Source: an uncultured Dorea sp. (GTDB lineage Bacteria; Bacillota; Clostridia; Lachnospirales; Lachnospiraceae). From it: a DNA stretch of 7,318 nt. Below the pieces are notes generated by a model, which worked only from the letters and a program-made list of their open reading frames with translations, searched no databases and had not been told where the DNA came from. The stretch spans positions 1 through 7,318 of the forward strand of contig NZ_CAKRAH010000086.1 of NCBI RefSeq assembly GCF_934294775.1, in the 5' to 3' direction. Of the stretch, positions 6,230-7,318 are shown piece by piece. The position numbers were made by a program, and so were the translations under genes. Numbering within the stretch: the stretch's first letter is position 1; every line of letters starts with the position of its first letter.

Positions 6230-7078
6230 ATGACAATCAAAACCGAACTTACCCTTCTACTCGTAGAAGACGATAAGCAGGCTTCAAAGGAAATGATTGC
6301 CTGTGCAGACACTTTTGACGATATTACATTTATCGGTGCTACCGATAATTCAATGGAAGCCGTGGTGCTTGTCCATGAGCGGCTGCCACATGCTGTAATT
6401 CTGGATCTTGAACTGCATAATGGTGCCGGAAGCGGTCTGGCATTCTTATATGCATTAAAGGATCACTGTCCGTCCAAAAGACCTTACATCATCGTTACCA
6501 CCAACAATTCAAGCCAGATTACCTACGACGCTGCCAGACACGCCGGTGCTGACTATATCTTTTATAAGCATCAGGCAGATTACTCAGCGGACACAGTACT
6601 TTCATTTTTACAAATGCTGAAAAAGGTAATCCTTGATAACTATATGGCTTCAGAAATCTCTTCTTTGCAGGAGACTTCAAAAGATTCCCTGGCAGCTACT
6701 GAAACTACAGACACTGCAAACTCTGCTGAAGCTTCCCAGGAACTGAACTGCCACATTACCCGCCGGATCTACCTGGAATTAGACCAGATTGGAATCAATC
6801 CAAGATCCAAAGGATATCAGTATCTGGCAGATGCTATCTATCTCGTAATGCACACACCGCCCCGGAATCTGTGCACGAAGCTTGCCCAAACACACGGCAA
6901 GACCGAATCCAGCATCCAGCGCGCCATGCAAAACGCAATCGCCAAAGCCTGGCGCACAACACCAATTGATGATCTTCTGAAGTACTATACTGCAAAGATC
7001 AATTCTGAAAAAGGGGTGCCTACCATTACGGAGCTTGTGTATTATTATGCGAATAAGTTGAAAACTGAATATTATTAA
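6230..7078 (+). CDS. Response regulator with Spo0A C-terminal DNA-binding domain (Spo0A-like paralogue)
   Basis: A 282-residue cytosolic regulator (283 if the in-frame GTG at 6227 is used). The receiver domain (about 6-130) is intact: acidic cluster Glu13-Asp14-Asp15, phosphoacceptor Asp59 in VILDLEL, switch Thr90/Thr91 in IVTTNN and Lys113 in FYKHQ. A Ser/Thr/Ala/Glu-rich linker (about 144-170) leads to a Spo0A-type domain (174-282). This is recognised from ITRRIYLELDQIGI, RSKGYQYLADAIYLV, the recognition-helix region ESSIQRAMQNAIAKAW (226-241) and the closing PTITELVYYYANKLK. Compared from memory with Bacillus Spo0A (SRVERAIRHAIEVAW), the core Arg is kept but several neighbouring DNA-facing residues differ, so its site may differ from the standard 0A box. 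The usual spoIVB neighbour is absent; the gene instead follows the aldehyde dehydrogenase by 45 bp with no terminator. I therefore call it a paralogue rather than the master sporulation regulator. Confidence 0.87.
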   Translation: MTIKTELTLLLVEDDKQASKEMIACADTFDDITFIGATDNSMEAVVLVHERLPHAVILDLELHNGAGSGLAFLYALKDHCPSKRPYIIVTTNNSSQITYDAARHAGADYIFYKHQADYSADTVLSFLQMLKKVILDNYMASEISSLQETSKDSLAATETTDTANSAEASQELNCHITRRIYLELDQIGINPRSKGYQYLADAIYLVMHTPPRNLCTKLAQTHGKTESSIQRAMQNAIAKAWRTTPIDDLLKYYTAKINSEKGVPTITELVYYYANKLKTEYY

Positions 7079-7086
7079 ACGAACCA

Positions 7087-7137
7087 GGCCCGGATCATAG
7101 CGCTGTTGTATGCGCTATGGTCCGGGCCTTATTTATT
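7087..7137 (+). terminator. Strong intrinsic terminator of the dehydrogenase operon
   Basis: A 17-bp stem with one T-G wobble pairs 7087-7103 (GGCCCGGATCATAGCGC) with 7112-7128 around an 8-nt loop, followed by TTATTTATT. It begins 8 bp after the stop codon of the Spo0A-like gene and is the first clear terminator after the promoter at 3479, which supports a three-gene transcript. The T-tract is interrupted by A, but the stem is exceptionally stable. Confidence 0.85.
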
Positions 7138-7272
7138 ATCCCTTTTATCTAACACTTACTTTCAACAAGAAAATATAATGCAAAAGTAATTATAAAACTA
7201 TAAACCAAAAACTACGCTTCCATATACAATCCATAACAGGCTGTAAATGTCAATATAAAAATGATCAAAAAG

Positions 7273-7298
7273 TGGAAAATAAAAATGTACATTTTCCA
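7273..7298. promoter_or_regulatory. Nested palindromes in AT-rich DNA, candidate operator
   Basis: AAAATGTACATTTT (7282-7295) is a perfect 14-bp palindrome. It is nested in a wider inverted repeat, TGGAAAAT (7273-7280) and ATTTTCCA (7291-7298). The surrounding 7138-7318 stretch holds no gene; it is AT-rich and contains a perfect TATAAT at 7174-7179, though without a good -35. The palindromes probably belong to the control region of a gene beyond the right edge. Confidence 0.35.
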
Positions 7299-7318
7299 AG
7301 ATCTATTCCTCAGCTTGT

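Noticed and set aside
7224..7253. Minus-strand TTGACA (7253-7248) as a promoter in the right intergenic region.
   Set aside because: No acceptable -10 occurs at 16-19 bp; the best hexamers match only three of six bases, and it would read into the operon terminator.

Overview
The window looks like chromosomal DNA from a low-to-moderate GC, spore-former-related Firmicute, most likely class Clostridia and probably a Lachnospiraceae-type gut anaerobe. The evidence is the combination of an AgrC/AgrA-like peptide-sensing pair, a MerR regulator of the BmrR/BltR type, AGGAGG-type ribosome binding sites, and a response regulator carrying the Spo0A DNA-binding domain, which is restricted to endospore-forming lineages and their relatives. 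I cannot name a species from the sequence alone.

Layout. Positions 1-169 hold no supported gene. The first ~60 bases are a GC-rich, imperfect ~21-22-bp tandem repeat with hairpin potential, which contrasts with the AT-rich DNA beside it. From 170 to 2223, on the minus strand, lies a two-gene signalling unit: a LytTR response regulator followed by a GHKL-type membrane histidine kinase. The two genes overlap by 4 bp. No agrB or agrD-like gene is visible in the window. A 214-bp AT-rich gap follows, then a MerR-family regulator (2438-3358, minus).

The MerR gene is divergent from a plus-strand operon: iron-dependent alcohol dehydrogenase (3601-4848), ALDH3-like aldehyde dehydrogenase (4805-6184, overlapping the first gene by 44 bp) and a Spo0A-like response regulator (6230-7078). 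The operon ends at a strong stem-loop terminator (7087-7137). The divergent intergenic region contains a textbook MerR-type promoter: TTGACA and TATTCT separated by 19 bp, with a perfect 7-1-7 dyad in the spacer.

How the parts fit. The likely circuit is that the MerR protein senses a small molecule through its C-terminal GyrI-like domain and switches on the dehydrogenase operon from the over-long-spacer promoter. The two enzymes share aldehydes as substrates, so together they can reduce an aldehyde to an alcohol or oxidise it to an acid. The Spo0A-like protein sits 45 bp (from its chosen ATG) behind the aldehyde dehydrogenase with no terminator between, so it may be co-expressed and could tie aldehyde/alcohol metabolism to a phosphorylation-dependent transcription programme. 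The LytTR/GHKL pair may be an independent module; its base composition is visibly more AT-rich than that of the dehydrogenase operon.
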